Below, one piece after another: positions 33,571-41,594 of a stretch of 64,000 nucleotides of DNA. This DNA comes from Bog-532 sp963833835 (GTDB lineage: Bacteria > Actinomycetota > Actinomycetes > Streptosporangiales > Streptosporangiaceae), in contig CAWHZI010000016.1 of NCBI GenBank assembly GCA_963833835.1, positions 1 to 64,000 on the forward strand. Reading direction: 5' to 3'. A program made the position numbers and the translations under genes. Below the pieces are notes generated by a model that worked only from the letters and a program-made list of their open reading frames with translations, made no database searches and was not told the origin of the DNA. Within the stretch, counting starts at the first letter, position 1; the number at the start of each line of letters is the position of its first letter.

Positions 33571-34766
33571 CCCGCCCTTCAGAGGCCGCGGTGACCGGCC
33601 CTTCGGAGCAGGTGCTGGCGCCGGAGCATCAGGAGCTGCTGTACCTGCGGCAGTTCTTCTACCAGTGCCCCGCCGGGCTGTTCGAGACGGACGACGCCGG
33701 CATCGTCCGGATGGTCAACCCGGCTGCGGTGCGGCTGCTGGCCCCGATCATCGGCGACGGTGACCTGTCTCAGCTGTTCCCGCTGCTGCGGCGGGTCGCG
33801 CCGGAGATGGTCGACGTGATCACCCGGGAGCCGGGCCAGCTCGGGCCGCTGGCGGCCGGGCGCCGGATGCTGATCCCGGCCGGCGCGGACCGGGACGCGT
33901 GGCTGGAGATGCAGGCCGTCCGGGTCGCCCCGGACCGGGTGATGATCGTGGTCCAGGACGTGTCGGCCGAACGGCGTCTGGCCATCCGCGAGCACCAGAC
34001 CGCGGTCGAGCTGCAGCTGACCATGCTGGGCCACGCCGACGAGGTACCGGGCTTGGAGATCGGCGTGACCTACCGGGCCGCCGCGGCCGAGCTCCAGGTC
34101 GGCGGCGACTGGTACGACGTGATCGGCTTGGACGACGGCCGGGCCATGTTCGTGGTCGGGGACGCGGTCGGCCACAACCTGAGCGCGACCACGGCCATGG
34201 GCCAGCTGCGCAGCGCCATCCGGGCCACCGCACCGTACGTGCCCGATCCGGCGGCCCTGCTGACCCGGGCCGACGTGCTGGCCGGGCAGATCAGCGGGGC
34301 CGAATGCGCCACCGTGGCCTGCGTGCTGCTGGACCCGGCCACCGGCGAGTTCAGTTACGCCACCGCCGGGCACCCGCCGATCCTGGTCGTGCACGCCGCC
34401 GGCGGCACCAGCTACCTGGACGGCGGCCGGGGCCTGCCACTCGGCGTCGCCCGGGCCACCCGGCGCCGCGCCGCCCAAGGCCGCGCCAACCGGGGCGGTG
34501 CCACCAAGATCGGGGCCAACCGGAGCAGTGCCACGACCCAGCTGGCCCCCGGCGACCTGCTGGTCCTGTACACCGACGGCCTGTACGAGCGGCGCCGCGA
34601 GTCTCCGGACGTGGGCCTGGCCCGGCTGGCCAGCCGGGCCGCAGAGGTCCACGACCTGCCGCCGACCGAGCTGAGCCACGCCCTGGCCGACGGCATGCTG
34701 GCCGGGGCGGCGCCCGAAGACGACATCTGCGTCCTGGTCGCCGCCCCGGAGCTGGCCGTTCGTTAG
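33567..34766 (+). CDS. PAS-SpoIIE/PP2C-type serine phosphatase (RsbU-like)
   Basis: A 399-residue protein. Residues 20-135 form a PAS-like domain (FFYQCPAGLFETDDAGIVRM). Residues 150-395 form a SpoIIE/PP2C phosphatase: AELQVGGDWYDVIGLDDGRA, MFVVGDAVGHNLSATTAMGQ, ATAGHPPILVV, LLVLYTDGLYERR and EDDICVLV contain the metal-binding aspartates. Such enzymes dephosphorylate STAS anti-sigma antagonists. A repetitive insertion (AAQGRANRGGATKIGANRSS) interrupts the domain near residue 305. It is co-translated with the PYP-like protein (ATGA overlap), making a probable sensor-phosphatase pair. Partner STAS and sigma factors are not in the window. Confidence 0.88.
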   Translation: MTRPSEAAVTGPSEQVLAPEHQELLYLRQFFYQCPAGLFETDDAGIVRMVNPAAVRLLAPIIGDGDLSQLFPLLRRVAPEMVDVITREPGQLGPLAAGRRMLIPAGADRDAWLEMQAVRVAPDRVMIVVQDVSAERRLAIREHQTAVELQLTMLGHADEVPGLEIGVTYRAAAAELQVGGDWYDVIGLDDGRAMFVVGDAVGHNLSATTAMGQLRSAIRATAPYVPDPAALLTRADVLAGQISGAECATVACVLLDPATGEFSYATAGHPPILVVHAAGGTSYLDGGRGLPLGVARATRRRAAQGRANRGGATKIGANRSSATTQLAPGDLLVLYTDGLYERRRESPDVGLARLASRAAEVHDLPPTELSHALADGMLAGAAPEDDICVLVAAPELAVR

Positions 34767-34777
34767 GCGACGTTCGG

Positions 34778-35125
34778 TCAGCCGGTGCGCTCCACCGTGT
34801 AACGGACGGTCTGCGCCCGGATCAGGCCGTCACGGAAGACGAACGTGTCGATGCCGTCATCGGCCCGGGTGGCCGTGGAGACCGCCGCCCACTCCAGGAA
34901 GAGCAGGTCGTCCTCAAAAATCGTGGTCTTCAGGGTCCAGTCGGCGCTGGGCAGGTCGGCCAGCAACTGAACGAATGCCGCCCGGATACCGTCCTTGCCG
35001 CGTATCGGGCCGGCCGGCGTGATGAGGATGGCGTCGTCGGAGTAATCCACGACGATCTCATCGAGGTCCCCGGCCCCGAGGGCTTGGACGTGGTGCTCGA
35101 ACACTTCCTGCGGCGTGCGGGCCAT
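34778..35125 (-). CDS. SnoaL/NTF2-like fold protein
   Basis: A 115-residue cone-shaped alpha+beta protein. ARTPQEVFEHHVQALGAGDL, VVDYSDDAILITPAGPIRGK and EDDLLFLEWAAVSTATRADD form the repeated beta pattern of the family. ATG 35125 is chosen because GGAGGAG sits 4-5 bases upstream. Members act as small hydrolases, isomerases or binding proteins, and many have no known role. It converges on the phosphatase gene and diverges from the carboxymuconolactone decarboxylase-like gene. Confidence 0.75.
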   Translation of the reverse strand: MARTPQEVFEHHVQALGAGDLDEIVVDYSDDAILITPAGPIRGKDGIRAAFVQLLADLPSADWTLKTTIFEDDLLFLEWAAVSTATRADDGIDTFVFRDGLIRAQTVRYTVERTG

Positions 35126-35263
35126 ATGCTCCTCCATCGCAGCGGTTAACTGATCACCAGCTTCGCGGTTGGCAGGCGTTGACGTCCACCCTCCGGGACG
35201 CCAAAGCTGGCCCGGACAGCCATGGCCCCACCCCGGGCCTCCCTCCGAAGGAACGGAACGCGC

Positions 35264-35866
35264 ATGACCGGAACCTTTCTGAACGAACCTCCGCTGTCCG
35301 CTCAGGCGCAGGCGCTCTACGACGAGGACCTGACCGAAGACGGCTTCGTCTGGAACTTGTCCCGGCTGTGGGCGCACCAGCCCGACACCGTGCAGCAGCT
35401 GTTCGCGCTGATGTCCGGGGCGTTCCGGCCGAGCGGGCTGACCTTCCGCCAGCGCGGGATCCTGGTCACCGCGGCGGCGTCGGCCCTCGGTGACTCCTAC
35501 TGCTCGCTGGCCTGGGGCGGGAAGCTGAGCAAGGCCTCGGACGCCGGGGTCGCGGCCGGGGTCCTGAACGGCAGCGACGCCGAGCTGACCGACCAGGAGA
35601 AGGCCATGGCCGCGTGGGCCCGGAAGGTGGCCCGGGACCCGAACGCGACGACACCGGCCGACATCCAGGCCCTCCGCGACGCCGGGCTCGACGACGAGCA
35701 GATCTTCGCCATCACCACCTTCGTGGCCCTGCGCCTGGCCTTTTCCACGGTCAACGACGCGCTCGGCGCCCAGCCCGACGCGCAGCTGGCCCAGTCCCTG
35801 CCCCCGGAGGTGCGCGAAGCCGTCACCTGGGGCCGGCCGGTCGCTCCGCCGCCGGCTAGCTCCTGA
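35264..35866 (+). CDS. Carboxymuconolactone decarboxylase/AhpD-like family protein
   Basis: A 200-residue all-helical protein with LTFRQRGILVTAAASALGDS and YCSLAWGGKLSKASDAGVAA, the AhpD-like segment; one Cys (GDSYCSLAWG) occupies the first position of the usual CxxC, so disulfide peroxidase activity is doubtful. LDDEQIFAITTFVALRLAFS is the second conserved helix. ATG 35264 is preferred to ATG 35222. The end overlaps the convergent acyl-CoA synthetase by 11 bases. Role is probably peroxide- or decarboxylase-like, but not assigned. Confidence 0.75.
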   Translation: MTGTFLNEPPLSAQAQALYDEDLTEDGFVWNLSRLWAHQPDTVQQLFALMSGAFRPSGLTFRQRGILVTAAASALGDSYCSLAWGGKLSKASDAGVAAGVLNGSDAELTDQEKAMAAWARKVARDPNATTPADIQALRDAGLDDEQIFAITTFVALRLAFSTVNDALGAQPDAQLAQSLPPEVREAVTWGRPVAPPPASS

Positions 35867-37466
35867 GGTCCCGTGCCAGCTGGTCGCGGAGCACGTGCTT
35901 CATGACCTTGCCCGAGCCGGTCAGCGGGAGGGCGTCGGTCCGGTGCCAGATCTTGGGCACCTTGTGCCGGGCCAGCCGGTCCCGGCAGAAGCTGGCCAGC
36001 CCCTCGTCGGTGGTGGGCTCCTGCAGCCGGACCACGGCGGCGACCTGTTCGCCCCAGTAGGGGTCGGGGACGCCGACCACCGCCACCTCGATCACGGCGG
36101 GGTGGGCCGCCAGGACCTGCTCGATTTCCCACGGGTAGATGTTCTCCCCGCCGCGGATGATCATTTCTTTCAGCCGTCCCACGATGCGGGAGTAGCCCCG
36201 GTCGTCCATGGCAGCCAGGTCCCCGGTGTGCAGCCAGCCGTCGGCATCGACGGCCTGGCCGACGTCGCCCAGGTAACCGAGCATCACGTGGTAGCCGCGG
36301 GTGCACAGCTCACCGGTCTGGCCCGGCGCGACGGTCTGGCCGGTCACCGGGTCGACGATCTTGACCTCGGTGCGCGGCAGCGGGCGGCCCAGGGTGGTCG
36401 CCCGGTCCTCGGCGGAGTCGTCGGCCCGGGTCATCGTGATGCCGGGTGACGCCTCGGTCTGGGCGAAGATCACCGAGAACGGGACACCCAGCGACGACTC
36501 CACCCGCCGGATCAGTTCCGGCGCCACCGAGGCGCCGCCCGCCAGCGCGATCCGGACCGACGTCAGCCGGGCCGGGTCGAAGTCCGGGTGGCCGAGCAAC
36601 GCCACCAGCATGGTCGGCACGCCGCCGAACACGAAGCTGTGCTCGGCCTCGACCAGCTCCAGCACCAGCGCGGGGTCGAAGTACGGCACCAGCACCTGGG
36701 CCGCCAGGACCGTCATCGGGCCCAGCGTGGCCAGCACGCAGCCGGCCGTGTGGAACAGCGGCATCGGGTTGACGAAGGTGTCGCCGCGGCGCATGCCCAG
36801 CACCCGGCCGTAGGACAGCCGGGCGTTGTTGACGATGCCCCGGTGGGACAGCATCGCGCCCTTGGGCGGCCCGGTGGTGCCGGACGTGTACTGGATCTGG
36901 GCCGGGTCGCCCGGCTGGACCTCGGGCAGCGCAGCGTAAGGCAGCGCGCCCCCCCGCGCCGGATCGGCCCCCCGCACGAACTCGTCCCACTGGTCGAAGA
37001 ACACGACCTCCCGCAGGCCCGGCAGCTCCGGCCGCAGGCTGTCGATCATGTCGGCCAGGGACACGCCCCGGTACTCCCGGAGCATAAACAGCCCCGCCGC
37101 CTGGCTGTCGGACAGTACGTGCCGCGCCTCGCTCAACCGCAGCGCCGGGTTGACCGTGACCAGGGTCAGCCCGGCCAGCGCGGCGCCGAACTCCAGCACC
37201 ACCCACTCGGGGATGTTGCCCGCCCACACCGCGACCCGCTCACCGGGGCCGAACCGGCTGGCCAGCACCCGGGCCACCTGCTCGGACTCGGCCAGCAGCT
37301 GCCCGAAGGTCCAGCGCCGGCGCTGGGCCGGATCCGGCGTCCCGGCCACCAGCGCCACCTCGTCCGGTGCCTGCGCGGCGGCCCACCGCAGCAGGCCGCC
37401 CACGGTCTGCTCCTCGACCCGCTCGTCGTCTTCCGGCACCCACTGGGCCAGTCCGTCGATCAGCAT
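35856..37466 (-). CDS. AMP-forming acyl-CoA synthetase
   Basis: A 536-residue ANL enzyme. IQYTSGTTGPPKGAMLSHRG near residue 190 is the AMP-binding loop, GYLGDVGQAVDADGWLHTGD near 400 holds the Asp that binds AMP ribose, and KEMIIRGGENIYPWEIEQVL near 440 with LTGSGKVMKHVL near the end carries the catalytic Lys. It activates a fatty or aryl acid to CoA ester. ATG 37466 is taken, since the longer frame adds 31 atypical residues. The gene faces the flavin monooxygenase. Chain length or aryl preference is not readable. Confidence 0.88.
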   Translation of the reverse strand: MLIDGLAQWVPEDDERVEEQTVGGLLRWAAAQAPDEVALVAGTPDPAQRRRWTFGQLLAESEQVARVLASRFGPGERVAVWAGNIPEWVVLEFGAALAGLTLVTVNPALRLSEARHVLSDSQAAGLFMLREYRGVSLADMIDSLRPELPGLREVVFFDQWDEFVRGADPARGGALPYAALPEVQPGDPAQIQYTSGTTGPPKGAMLSHRGIVNNARLSYGRVLGMRRGDTFVNPMPLFHTAGCVLATLGPMTVLAAQVLVPYFDPALVLELVEAEHSFVFGGVPTMLVALLGHPDFDPARLTSVRIALAGGASVAPELIRRVESSLGVPFSVIFAQTEASPGITMTRADDSAEDRATTLGRPLPRTEVKIVDPVTGQTVAPGQTGELCTRGYHVMLGYLGDVGQAVDADGWLHTGDLAAMDDRGYSRIVGRLKEMIIRGGENIYPWEIEQVLAAHPAVIEVAVVGVPDPYWGEQVAAVVRLQEPTTDEGLASFCRDRLARHKVPKIWHRTDALPLTGSGKVMKHVLRDQLARDLRS

Positions 37467-37593
37467 CGCGCACCCCAAGTCACCAACGCGAGAAGTCGCC
37501 GTCGCCTCCTGAGGGTAGACGTCCCGCCGCAACCGGGCGAGGCTGGTCAAAGCGCGCATCGCACCCCCTCAGCGACGACGGGAGCCCCGCCCG

Positions 37594-39417
37594 ATGACGA
37601 CCACGCAGCTCGCTCCGGCCACGCAGGCCGTGCAGACCTGGCTCGGCCGGCTGGATCAGGCCCTCACCAGGGCCGGCACCGCCGCGGGTGACGCGGCCGC
37701 GGCCGCGGACCTGTTCACCGAGGACTGCTTCTGGCGGGACCTGGTCGCGTTCACCTGGAACATCGCCACGTTCGAGGGCCGGGCCGACGTGACCGCGATG
37801 CTGGCGGCCAACCTGGACCGGGTCCAGCCCAGCGGGTGGAAGATCACCGAGGGCGAGGAGCCGGCCGAGGCGGGCGGCGTGACCGAGGCGTGGATCGAGT
37901 TCGAGACGGCGGTCGGCCGGGGCCGGGGCCACCTGCGGCTCCGTGACGGCCTGGCCTGGACCCTGCTCACTACGCTGTACGAGCTCAAGGGCTACGAGGA
38001 ACCCAGGGGCCTGAACCGGCCCAAGGGGGCCCAGCACGGGGCCAGCCGGGACCGGACCAGCTGGCTGGAGGACCGCCAGCGGGAGGCGACCGAGCTGGGC
38101 TACACCGAGCAGCCCTACGTGCTGATCGTCGGCGGCGGCCAGGCCGGCATCGGGCTGGCCGCCCGGCTGCGCCAGCTCAACGTCCCGGCCATCGTCATCG
38201 ACAAGCGCGGCCGGCCCGGTGACCAGTGGCGCAACCGGTACAAGAGCCTGAGCCTGCACGACCCGGTCTGGTACGACCACATGCCGTACCTGAAGTTCCC
38301 CGACAACTGGCCGGTGTTCTCGCCCAAGGACAAGATCGCCGACTGGCTCGAGTCGTACACCCGGGTCATGGAGCTGAACTACTGGGCCAACACCGAGGCC
38401 AAGAGCGCCTCGTACCACGAGCAGACCGGGGAGTGGACGGTCAACGTCGAGCGCGACGGGCAGCCCCAGGTCCTCCGGCCGAAGCAGCTGGTCCTGGCCA
38501 CCGGGATGTCGGGCCGGCCCAACGTGCCCAGCTTCCCGGGCATGGACGTCTTCCGTGGCGACCAGCAGCACTCCTCGGTGCACCCCGGCCCGGATGCCTA
38601 CAAGGGCAAGACCTGCGTGGTCATCGGGTCCAACAACTCGGCCTTCGACATCTGCGGCGCCCTGTGGGAGGCCGGCGCGGACGTGACCATGGTGCAGCGG
38701 TCCTCGACCCACATCGCCCGCTCGGATTCGCTGATGGAGATCGGGCTCAAGGCGCTGTACTCCGAAGAGGCCGTGGCCAGCGGGGTCAGCACCGAGAAGG
38801 CCGACCTGATCTTCGCCTCCATCCCGTACCGCATCATGCACGTGTTCCAGATCCCGGCGTATGAGGCGATGGCCGAGCGGGACAAGGACTTCTACGACCG
38901 GCTGGCGGCGGCCGGGTTCGACCACGACTGGGGCGAGGACGGCTCCGGCCTGTTCATGAAGTACCTGCGCCGCGGGTCGGGCTACTACATCGACGTCGGC
39001 GCGGCCGACCTGGTGGCCAACGGTGAGGTCAAGCTGGCCAAGGGCCAGGTCGACCACCTGACCGAGCACGCCGTGGTGCTCGAGGACGGCACCGAACTGC
39101 CCGCCGACCTGGTCGTCTACGCCACCGGCTACAGCTCCATGAACGGCTGGGCCGCCGAGCTGATCTCCCAGGAGGTCGCGGACACGGTGGGCAAGTGCTG
39201 GGGGCTGGGCTCGGACACGGCCAAGGACCCCGGCCCCTGGGAGGGCGAGGAGCGGAACATGTGGAAGCCGACCCAGCAGGAAGCCCTCTGGTTCACCGGC
39301 GGGAACCTGGCCCAGTCCCGGTTCTACTCGCTGTTCCTGGGCCTGCAGCTCAAGGCGCGCCAGGCCGGGCTGGACACCCCGGTCTACGCCCTGCAGGAGG
39401 TGCACCACCGCGGCTGA
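37594..39417 (+). CDS. FAD-dependent monooxygenase with N-terminal SnoaL-like domain
   Basis: A 607-residue protein. Residues 10-130 form a SnoaL/NTF2-like module (ADLFTEDCFWRDLVAFTWNI), rare in front of such enzymes. The FAD motif VLIVGGGQAGIGLAARLRQL is at 175-195, YKSLSLHDPVWYDHMPY follows, and the NADPH motif VVIGSNNSAFDICGALWEAG near 341, then LVVYATGYSSM at the end. This is the layout of flavin-containing/YUCCA-like monooxygenases, which use NADPH to oxygenate heteroatoms, aldehydes or ketones. It is followed by a gene remnant and an enoyl-CoA hydratase on the same strand. Confidence 0.87.
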   Translation: MTTTQLAPATQAVQTWLGRLDQALTRAGTAAGDAAAAADLFTEDCFWRDLVAFTWNIATFEGRADVTAMLAANLDRVQPSGWKITEGEEPAEAGGVTEAWIEFETAVGRGRGHLRLRDGLAWTLLTTLYELKGYEEPRGLNRPKGAQHGASRDRTSWLEDRQREATELGYTEQPYVLIVGGGQAGIGLAARLRQLNVPAIVIDKRGRPGDQWRNRYKSLSLHDPVWYDHMPYLKFPDNWPVFSPKDKIADWLESYTRVMELNYWANTEAKSASYHEQTGEWTVNVERDGQPQVLRPKQLVLATGMSGRPNVPSFPGMDVFRGDQQHSSVHPGPDAYKGKTCVVIGSNNSAFDICGALWEAGADVTMVQRSSTHIARSDSLMEIGLKALYSEEAVASGVSTEKADLIFASIPYRIMHVFQIPAYEAMAERDKDFYDRLAAAGFDHDWGEDGSGLFMKYLRRGSGYYIDVGAADLVANGEVKLAKGQVDHLTEHAVVLEDGTELPADLVVYATGYSSMNGWAAELISQEVADTVGKCWGLGSDTAKDPGPWEGEERNMWKPTQQEALWFTGGNLAQSRFYSLFLGLQLKARQAGLDTPVYALQEVHHRG

Positions 39418-39559
39418 GCAGCTGAAAGGCGCCGGGCGGAAGGTGTCGAGCTCGTTCCTGAACAACGCCACGCTGTCGCTGTTCGAGCGGCACGGTTTCA
39501 CCCGGGAGCGCCGGCTGGGCAAGAACCACTGGGTCGTCAGCCGGGAGATGGCCGGGTGA
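39418..39559 (+). pseudogene. C-terminal remnant of a GNAT acetyltransferase
   Basis: Directly after the monooxygenase stop the same-strand frame reads VSSSFLNNATLSLFERHGF then TRERRLGKNHWVVSREMAG and TGA at 39557-39559. LNNxxxLxLFERHGFxxERR is the acetyl-CoA-binding end of GNAT enzymes. The first two thirds are missing and no start is in place. A deletion probably fused the old gene tail to the monooxygenase locus. Confidence 0.6.
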
Positions 39560-39571
39560 TAGGAGTAGGTC

Positions 39572-40360
39572 ATGGCTGACACCTCGTTCGCGGACCTGAC
39601 GGTGACACTGGCCGGGCACGTGGCCACGGTCGAGATCCAGCGGCCGCCGGCCAACTACTTCGACCTGGCCCTGATCGACGCGCTGGCCCGCGCCTATGAG
39701 TACCTGGAGGGCGAGCGGGACTGCCGGGCCATCGTGCTCTGCTCGGACGGGCGGCACTTCTGCGCCGGGGCGAAGTTCGGCGCGCCGACCGGGGACGCGG
39801 CCCGCGACGCCGACCCGGTCGACACCGACGCGCTGTACGACCGGTCACTGGCGTTGTTCTCGCTGTCCAAGCCGGTGGTGGCGGCGGTCCAGGGCGGCGC
39901 GGTCGGCGGCGGCGCGGGCCTGGCGCTCAGTGCCGACTTCCGGGTCGGGGAGCCGGCCTCGTGGTTCGCGTTCAACTTCGCCCGGCTCGGCATCCACCAG
40001 GGTTTCGGCATCTCGGCCACGCTGCCCCGGGTCACCGGGCAGCAGCGGGCTCTCGACTTCCTCTACACCGGCCGCCGGATCAAGGGCGAGGACGCGCGGG
40101 CGGCCGGGCTGTTCGACCGGCTGGCCGAACCGGGCACGCTCCGGGAGGTGGCCACCGCCCTGGCGGCCGAGATCGCCGCCAACGCCCCGCTGGCCGTGCA
40201 GTCCATCCGGCGGACCATGCGGCGGGCCCTGGCCGAGGAGGTGCGCGCGGCCCACCCGGTCGAGGCCCGGGAGCAGCGCGAACTGTTCACCACGGCTGAC
40301 TTCCGCCGCGGGGTGGACGCCGCCGGCCGGCGCGAGGAACCCGCCTTCGAAGGCGACTGA
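39572..40360 (+). CDS. Enoyl-CoA hydratase/isomerase family protein
   Basis: A 262-residue crotonase-fold protein. CSDGRHFCAGAKFGAPTG near residue 50 is the CoA-binding strand, VVAAVQGGAVGGGAGLALSA near 105 the oxyanion hole, and LGIHQGFGISATLPRVTG near 140 the active-site loop. The catalytic Glu expected after LGI is replaced by His/Gln, so hydratase activity is not certain; isomerase or other crotonase chemistry is possible. GGAGTAGG lies before ATG 39572. It lies near two acyl-CoA synthetase genes in this part of the window. Confidence 0.85.
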   Translation: MADTSFADLTVTLAGHVATVEIQRPPANYFDLALIDALARAYEYLEGERDCRAIVLCSDGRHFCAGAKFGAPTGDAARDADPVDTDALYDRSLALFSLSKPVVAAVQGGAVGGGAGLALSADFRVGEPASWFAFNFARLGIHQGFGISATLPRVTGQQRALDFLYTGRRIKGEDARAAGLFDRLAEPGTLREVATALAAEIAANAPLAVQSIRRTMRRALAEEVRAAHPVEAREQRELFTTADFRRGVDAAGRREEPAFEGD

Positions 40361-40380
40361 CCGCTCGCGGGCCGGAGCGG
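40361..40380. terminator. Short stem-loop between convergent genes
   Basis: CCGCTC (40361-40366) and GAGCGG (40375-40380) can form a 6-bp stem with an 8-base loop between the enoyl-CoA hydratase stop and the convergent ribbon-helix-helix gene stop. There is no T run, so it would be weak. Confidence 0.3.
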
Positions 40381-40381
40381 C

Positions 40382-40675
40382 CTACTTCTCCCGGTCGCGG
40401 CGGAGCTGGTCCAGGACCGGGCCCGGGTCGTCGGCCGCGATGCGGATCATGGCCCGTACCGTGTCGGCCAGCGCCACCCGGGGCACGTCCAATTCAACAG
40501 CGGCCTCGTCGGCCCAGCGGGTGAGCTGGCGGTACAGCTCCGGGCTCAGGTCCAGGGTGATCCGGACCGGCTTGGACCGGATCGCCGTCCGGCCCGCCGG
40601 CTGGGCGTCCGGCTCGGTGCGCCGCCCGGCCGCCGCCGCCATCTGCGCCTTGCGCTGCTCGCGTGGCTTGGTCAT
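40382..40675 (-). CDS. Small ribbon-helix-helix-like partner of ParA
   Basis: A 97-residue protein. The N-terminal 35 residues are basic and disordered (MTKPREQRKAQMAAAAGRRT). The C-terminal part (PVRITLDLSPELYRQLTRWA, then DTVRAMIRIAAD) fits a ribbon-helix-helix DNA-binding fold, with the short beta strand VRITLDL and two helices. It overlaps the ParA gene by ATGA, the standard order for small-ParB plasmid partition operons. It would bind a centromere-like site, plausibly the hairpin palindrome at 41448-41479, and stimulate the ATPase. Confidence 0.7.
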   Translation of the reverse strand: MTKPREQRKAQMAAAAGRRTEPDAQPAGRTAIRSKPVRITLDLSPELYRQLTRWADEAAVELDVPRVALADTVRAMIRIAADDPGPVLDQLRRDREK

Positions 40676-41343
40676 GACCGCACCGACGACAGCGGGGCGC
40701 CCCGGTTGATCAGCTCGCGGGCCACCCGGCGCCACACGTCGTGCTCGGCGACCTTGAGCGGCAACCCGAAGCTCTGGGCGTACAGCTCCAGCCGGGGCAC
40801 CGCCGTTTCGAGCACGTCGTACCCAAGGTCCTGCAGGGCCTCGCGGGCGTCGGTGGTGGAGTGAGCCCGGGCGATGCACCGGTTGAGCAGGATGGCCGAC
40901 CGGGCCGGGGCGGCGCGGACCGCGGAGATCTCGGCGATCTCTTCCCGCACCGGTGACGTGCGGTTGATCTCGATCGGGCTGGGCGCGCAAGGGATCAGCA
41001 CCTCGTCCGCGTAGCGCAGCGCAGATCGGGCGATCCCGGCGTGGTCCTCGATCTGGGGCGTGTCGATGATCACCACGTCGTCGTCCTGGGCGATCTCCGG
41101 CACTCGCCGGTGCAGCTCGCGGGACGGCAGGGCGACGATCCGGAACGGGAACGACGCCTGCGGATCCACCCCCGGGTCCATGGCCGCGAGGTCGGACCAT
41201 TCCAGCGCGCTGCCGGAAGGGTCGGCGTCGACCAGCAGCACGCGGTTCCCGGCCTGAGCGAAAACGTGCGCCAGCCATACCGCTGAGGTGGTCTTGCCGG
41301 TGCCTGGTTTGAGGTTCACCAGGGCGAGGCTAAGACCAGTCAT
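40672..41343 (-). CDS. ParA-family ATPase
   Basis: A 223-residue protein. LALVNLKPGTGKTTSAVWLA at residue 5 is the deviant Walker A motif (a conserved first Lys, here KPGTGKT), VLLVDADPSGSALEWSDL is Walker A', and VVIIDTPQIED is Walker B. There is no N-terminal helix-turn-helix, as in short type Ib ParA proteins that use the partner for autoregulation. ATG 41343 is chosen as it puts the motif at the N-terminus; a longer frame to 41412 exists. It is the first gene of the pair with the ribbon-helix-helix protein. Likely role: DNA segregation or positioning of a cargo. Confidence 0.8.
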   Translation of the reverse strand: MTGLSLALVNLKPGTGKTTSAVWLAHVFAQAGNRVLLVDADPSGSALEWSDLAAMDPGVDPQASFPFRIVALPSRELHRRVPEIAQDDDVVIIDTPQIEDHAGIARSALRYADEVLIPCAPSPIEINRTSPVREEIAEISAVRAAPARSAILLNRCIARAHSTTDAREALQDLGYDVLETAVPRLELYAQSFGLPLKVAEHDVWRRVARELINRGAPLSSVRS

Positions 41344-41447
41344 CCAGGTATTATCGCAGCGACTGCGGACTAACGGTAGTTGACCGACAGTAGTCTGACA
41401 CAGCGTGCGCACCCTAGAACCTTGGGCGACGAGATCCTGGCTGACGA

Positions 41448-41479
41448 GACAGTAATGCAGTACTCACTGCATTACTGTC
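41448..41479. promoter_or_regulatory. Perfect 14-bp inverted repeat upstream of parA
   Basis: GACAGTAATGCAGT at 41448-41461 is repeated in perfect inverse at 41466-41479, leaving a four-base loop. It stands 105 bases before the parA start, in the gap 41344-41932. Such perfect symmetry suggests a parS-like site or operator of the small DNA-binding partner. It could also act as a hairpin on RNA. Confidence 0.55.
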
Positions 41480-41594
41480 AGGCGTGGATGAGGTGGAAGT
41501 CCCGGCCGGATCATGGTCCAGAAGCAGATCCCGGGTCCCGATTATTTTTAATGACGCCGCCGCGAATGCCGGGTTCGTAACCGGGCGCGGCACT

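Noticed and set aside
35856..37466. Chromophore-activating p-coumarate-CoA ligase partner of the PYP-like protein
   Set aside because: The sequence shows only a general acyl-CoA synthetase; it is on the opposite strand, more than 1 kb away, and no tyrosine ammonia-lyase accompanies it.
37480..39654. Very long open frame (about 724 codons) on the minus strand opposite the flavin monooxygenase
   Set aside because: It mirrors the codon bias of the real gene on the plus strand, is rich in Arg/Gly/Pro/Val without motifs, and overlaps it completely.
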